DNA from: BAIKAL-G1 sp943369525 | Lineage (GTDB): Bacteria; Cyanobacteriota; Cyanobacteriia; PCC-6307; Cyanobiaceae | Length of the DNA: 64,000 nucleotides | NCBI GenBank assembly: GCA_943369525.1 | Contig: CALRNL020000011.1 | Coordinates: 1-64,000, forward strand | Direction of reading: 5' to 3' | Part shown: positions 61,394 to 64,000 of the stretch, one piece after another | How positions within the stretch are numbered: the first letter of the stretch is position 1 | Layout of the letters: each line of letters opens with the position of its first letter | Notes under the pieces: model-generated | What the model was told of the DNA's origin: nothing | Databases searched by the model: none | What the model saw: only the letters and a program-made list of their open reading frames with translations | Program-made: the position numbers and the translations under genes

Positions 61394-62908
61394 GTGGGCA
61401 ACGACTCAAGCTGGGTAGGCGACCATCCCGCAGGAAACCAAGGTTCAACCGGGCTGGACCCTGGCGATGGACCCGGGCCCCAGGCTCGCCCTGGGCGGGG
61501 CCAGGCGCCGGCTGCCGCTCCCCTGGCCACCGATGCGGCCGACCTGCGGGGGGGCGCCCGGGCCCGGCTGCTGTGGTCCTACGGCATGGGCGACGTGGGC
61601 ACCGGCATGGGCGCGGCCCTGATCGGCTTTTATTTGATGCTCTTCTACACAGCGGCGGGCTTGCCCCCCTGGCAAGCGGGCCTGGCCTATGGCTGCGGCC
61701 GCCTCTGGGATGCCGTTAATGATCCTGTCGTCGGCTGGTTGAGCGACAAGACCGCCAGCCCCCGCTGGGGGCCGCGCCTGCCCTGGATCCTCTGGAGCGC
61801 CCTGCCCCTGGGCTTTGCCATGGCGGCCATGTGGTGGCTGCCCCCCTGGCCCGATGGCTGGGTGAGATTTTGGGTTTTCGTGCTGATCTCTGTTGTCGCC
61901 AACAGCCTGTACACCTGCGTCAACCTGCCCTATTCGGCCCTGGCCGCCGAACTGACCACGGATGTGTCCCTGCGCACCCGGCTAAACACGGCCCGGTTCA
62001 CCGGCTCAATCCTCGCCACCCTGGTGGCCTCGGTGCTGGCGGGGATTCTGGTCAAGGACCTCCAAGATCCCTCCTCCTACCTACCCGTGGGGCTGGTATC
62101 GGGCCTGATCATCACGGTCACCACCCTGCTCTGCGGCTGGGGGCTTGTGCCGGCCGCCCGCAACTGTCAGCGCCCCCAGAGCCTGCCCGGCACCACCCGC
62201 CGGCTGCTGGGCCGGGTGATCCGCAATGGCCGCTTCGTGCGGGTGCTGGGGCTCTACCTGCTGCTCTGGTGCGCCCTGCAACTGATGCAGGCCGTGGCCC
62301 TCTTTTATCTGCCCATGGTGCTGCAGGTGCCGGAGGGCTGGAGCCGCTGGATCCTGCTGCCGTTCCTGGTCAGCACCCTGGTGGGGCTCTGGCTCTGGAA
62401 CCGCCTCTCCCACCGCCGCGGCCGCCTGGTCGCCCTGCGCCTGGGCAGTGGCCTCTGGGTGGCCGGCTGCCTGGCCGTGCTGGCCTTGCCGCCCTTGGAT
62501 CCCAGCTTCAGCCCCACCGGCTCCATCGCCAACCTGGTCAAGCTGGTGGCCCTACTCACCACGATCACCACCGCCGGCATCGGCGCCTCCACCGCCTACC
62601 TGATCCCCTGGTCGTTGCTGCCGGATGCGATTGATGCCGACCCGGAGAAACCGGCCGGCCAATACAGCGCCTGGATGGTGCTGGCCCAGAAGGTCTGCAT
62701 CAGTGGGGTGATGGTGGTGTACGGCGGCCTGCTCAGCCTCAGTGGCTACGTGCAGGACCTGGGGCCCCAGCAACCCGCCAGCGCCCTGATCACGATTCGC
62801 CTTTGCATGGGCCTGATTCCGGCCGTGCTGGTGGTGCTGGGCCTGGTGGTCATGCGCCACTGGCCCCAGAAGGGCCAGCAGCCGATGGTCCAACCCACCC
62901 ACCCCTGA
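61394..62908 (+). CDS. GPH-family (MFS_2) sugar:cation symporter
   Basis: A 12-helix major-facilitator transporter of the glycoside-pentoside-hexuronide family. Conserved parts include LLWSYGMGDVGTGMGAALIG, GRLWDAVNDPVVGWLSDKT with the key Asp residues, RWGPRLPWILW, NLPYSALAAELTTD and LIPWSLLPDAIDAD. It should move a sugar with sodium or protons across the plasma membrane. Homology begins at about 61560; the true start is unclear. The GTG at 61394 is used here, while an ATG at 61584 would cut into the first helix. The sequence before 61560 is low-complexity. Confidence 0.85.
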   Translation: MGNDSSWVGDHPAGNQGSTGLDPGDGPGPQARPGRGQAPAAAPLATDAADLRGGARARLLWSYGMGDVGTGMGAALIGFYLMLFYTAAGLPPWQAGLAYGCGRLWDAVNDPVVGWLSDKTASPRWGPRLPWILWSALPLGFAMAAMWWLPPWPDGWVRFWVFVLISVVANSLYTCVNLPYSALAAELTTDVSLRTRLNTARFTGSILATLVASVLAGILVKDLQDPSSYLPVGLVSGLIITVTTLLCGWGLVPAARNCQRPQSLPGTTRRLLGRVIRNGRFVRVLGLYLLLWCALQLMQAVALFYLPMVLQVPEGWSRWILLPFLVSTLVGLWLWNRLSHRRGRLVALRLGSGLWVAGCLAVLALPPLDPSFSPTGSIANLVKLVALLTTITTAGIGASTAYLIPWSLLPDAIDADPEKPAGQYSAWMVLAQKVCISGVMVVYGGLLSLSGYVQDLGPQQPASALITIRLCMGLIPAVLVVLGLVVMRHWPQKGQQPMVQPTHP

Positions 62909-62919
62909 CGTCCAAGCGG

Positions 62920-63741
62920 ATGCCCCCCCAACTCCCCAGCCCGAGCCCCTTGGCCAAGCCCCCAGCCAGCCGGCCCAGGCGGTTGGCCCGTTGGTTAACG
63001 CCCCGCTGGCTGAGGCGACTGGGCAGCAGCCTGATGATCGGCGGCCAATCCCTCGCGGCGATCGCCCGGGGCCGCATCAGTCCCAATGACCTGCTGGAGC
63101 AGCTGTTTGAGGCGGGGCCCGGCAGCATCCTGATCGTGGTGATCACGGGCCTGGCCTCCGGCACCGTCTTCAACATCCAGGTGGCGGCCGAGTTGGTCAA
63201 CCAGGGGGCCGGCTCCACCGTGGGCGGCATCTTGGCCATCGGCCTGGCCCGCGAAATCGCGCCGATCCTCACCGCCACCCTGATCACGGGGAAGGTGGCC
63301 ACGGCCTACGCCGCCCAGCTGGGCACCATGAAGGTCACCGAGCAGATCGACGCGATCACGATGCTGCGCACCGACCCGGTCGAATACCTGGTGGTGCCCC
63401 GGGTGGTGGCGATGGTGGTGATGGCGCCCGTGCAATGTCTGCTGTTTTTCGCCGTGGCCGTGTGGTCGGGCCAGCTGAGCAGCACCGCCCTCTATGCGAT
63501 CCCGCCGTCGGTGTTCTGGAATTCGGTGCGCACCTGGATGGAGCCCTCCGACCTCCCAGCGATGCTGATCAAGGCGGTGGTCTTCGGCTTGATCATCGCC
63601 GTGATCGCCTGCGGCTGGGGTCTCACCACCCGGGGCGGCCCCAAGGAAGTGGGCAGCAGCACCACTGGAGCCGTGGTGATGATCCTGGTGAGCGTGTCCC
63701 TGGTGGACGTGGTGCTCACCCAGCTGCTGTTTGGCGAGTAG
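62920..63741 (+). CDS. MlaE-type ABC transporter permease
   Basis: A 273-aa permease of the MlaE/YrbE/TGD1 family, part of lipid transport between inner and outer membranes. A Pro/Arg-rich N-terminus is followed by helices with SILIVVITGLASGTVFNIQV, GGILAIGLAREIAPILTATL, GTMKVTEQIDAITMLRTDP and KAVVFGLIIAVIACGWG. The AREIAPILTA and EQIDA motifs are family hallmarks. The ATPase and MCE-domain partners are not in the window. A DUF3119 gene follows, an arrangement I associate with picocyanobacteria. Confidence 0.92.
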   Translation: MPPQLPSPSPLAKPPASRPRRLARWLTPRWLRRLGSSLMIGGQSLAAIARGRISPNDLLEQLFEAGPGSILIVVITGLASGTVFNIQVAAELVNQGAGSTVGGILAIGLAREIAPILTATLITGKVATAYAAQLGTMKVTEQIDAITMLRTDPVEYLVVPRVVAMVVMAPVQCLLFFAVAVWSGQLSSTALYAIPPSVFWNSVRTWMEPSDLPAMLIKAVVFGLIIAVIACGWGLTTRGGPKEVGSSTTGAVVMILVSVSLVDVVLTQLLFGE

Positions 63742-63829
63742 GGCCCCAGCCAGCCCCCCGGGCGGCGCGACCCGGCTGGGCCGGTGCAGCCAGCCCCCCG
63801 GCGGCGACCGGAGCCAACCCCTCCCCAGA

Positions 63830-64000
63830 ATGAAGTTCCTGGAGACCCCGGCGCCGATGGATCCCCTGCAACCGGATCAGCCCAGCCCTACCGCTCCGGC
63901 AGCCAAGACCAGCCAGTCGGCCCCGACGGGCCCCGACCCCCAGGCGGGCGTGATCCTGGCGCCCCGTCCCTGGGTGCCCCTGGGGGTGGTGGCCCTGGGC
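63830..64000 (+). CDS. DUF3119 family protein, 5' part (cut by window edge)
   Basis: An open frame from the ATG at 63830 (or 63857) continues past the window end. After a Pro/Thr/Gln-rich N-terminus it reads GVILAPRPWVPLGVVALG, the start of the first hydrophobic segment of DUF3119 proteins, small cyanobacterial membrane proteins of unknown function. It lies 88 bases after the MlaE permease gene. Only about 57 codons are visible. Confidence 0.65.
   Translation, partial: MKFLETPAPMDPLQPDQPSPTAPAAKTSQSAPTGPDPQAGVILAPRPWVPLGVVALG

Overview
The window is a GC-rich segment of about 64 kb from a unicellular alpha-cyanobacterium of the Cyanobium / freshwater Synechococcus type. The evidence is scattered HIP1 octamers (GCGATCGC, e.g. 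3859-3866 and 9182-9189), a cyanobacterial AbrB regulator, a one-helix high-light-inducible protein, a PaO/Tic55-type Rieske oxygenase, a type III glutamine synthetase (glnN), a folD-crtE block, a DUF3119 gene beside an MlaE-type permease, and dense, often ATGA-overlapping genes. No taxonomic search could be run, so the genus is an inference.

Layout. 1-0.1 kb: the 3' tail of an IS3-type transposase. 0.2-7.2 kb: an ArsS radical SAM gene, a GH57 glucan-branching enzyme, a NYN-domain protein, leuA overlapping an orphan sugar ABC permease, and a TIM-barrel isomerase. 7.3-15.2 kb: a guanidine-I (ykkC) riboswitch followed by guanidine hydrolase (gdmH), its HypA/HypB-like nickel chaperones, a GlnT-type glutamine synthetase, a three-part ABC importer and a Rieske oxygenase. 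This reads as a complete uptake, hydrolysis and ammonium-assimilation pathway for guanidine. The synthetase and the oxygenase are the parts whose role is least explained. 15.2-22 kb: small conserved proteins, Nif11, cyAbrB, a Fur-box-preceded feoAB and a short SepF paralogue. 22-25.5 kb: a c-di-GMP module (PhnD-like periplasmic protein, membrane diguanylate cyclase, GAF-GGDEF protein). 25.5-33.4 kb: a decayed heme-peroxidase gene, an OmpR/EnvZ-type two-component pair, a parvulin-like protein, a transglutaminase-like protein and NDH-2.

33.4-41.1 kb is a defence island: a dead vapC fragment, then hsdR-vapB-vapC-hsdM-hsdS in one tight array, so a toxin-antitoxin pair sits inside a type I restriction-modification operon. 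The two specificity regions of HsdS are visibly AT-richer than everything around them. 41-49 kb: glnN, glycogen phosphorylase, an RluA-type pseudouridine synthase with a damaged or unconventional start, a SemiSWEET transporter and an Hli protein. 48.6-56.2 kb: a PaO-like oxygenase and a PgpH-type HD phosphodiesterase facing folD-crtE-DUF212-RecD-like helicase.

56.2-57 kb is an AT-rich gap with scraps of protein-like sequence in several frames. 57-60.2 kb is a persulfide/sulfide-stress cluster: an ArsR repressor divergent from a persulfide dioxygenase-rhodanese fusion, a rhodanese-DUF2892 membrane protein and a TauE/SafE exporter, with an inverted-repeat operator candidate between them. The right end holds a DUF302 gene with a T8 tract at its likely start, a 14-bp tandem repeat, tRNA-Gly(TCC), a GPH-type sugar symporter, an MlaE permease and the start of a DUF3119 gene.
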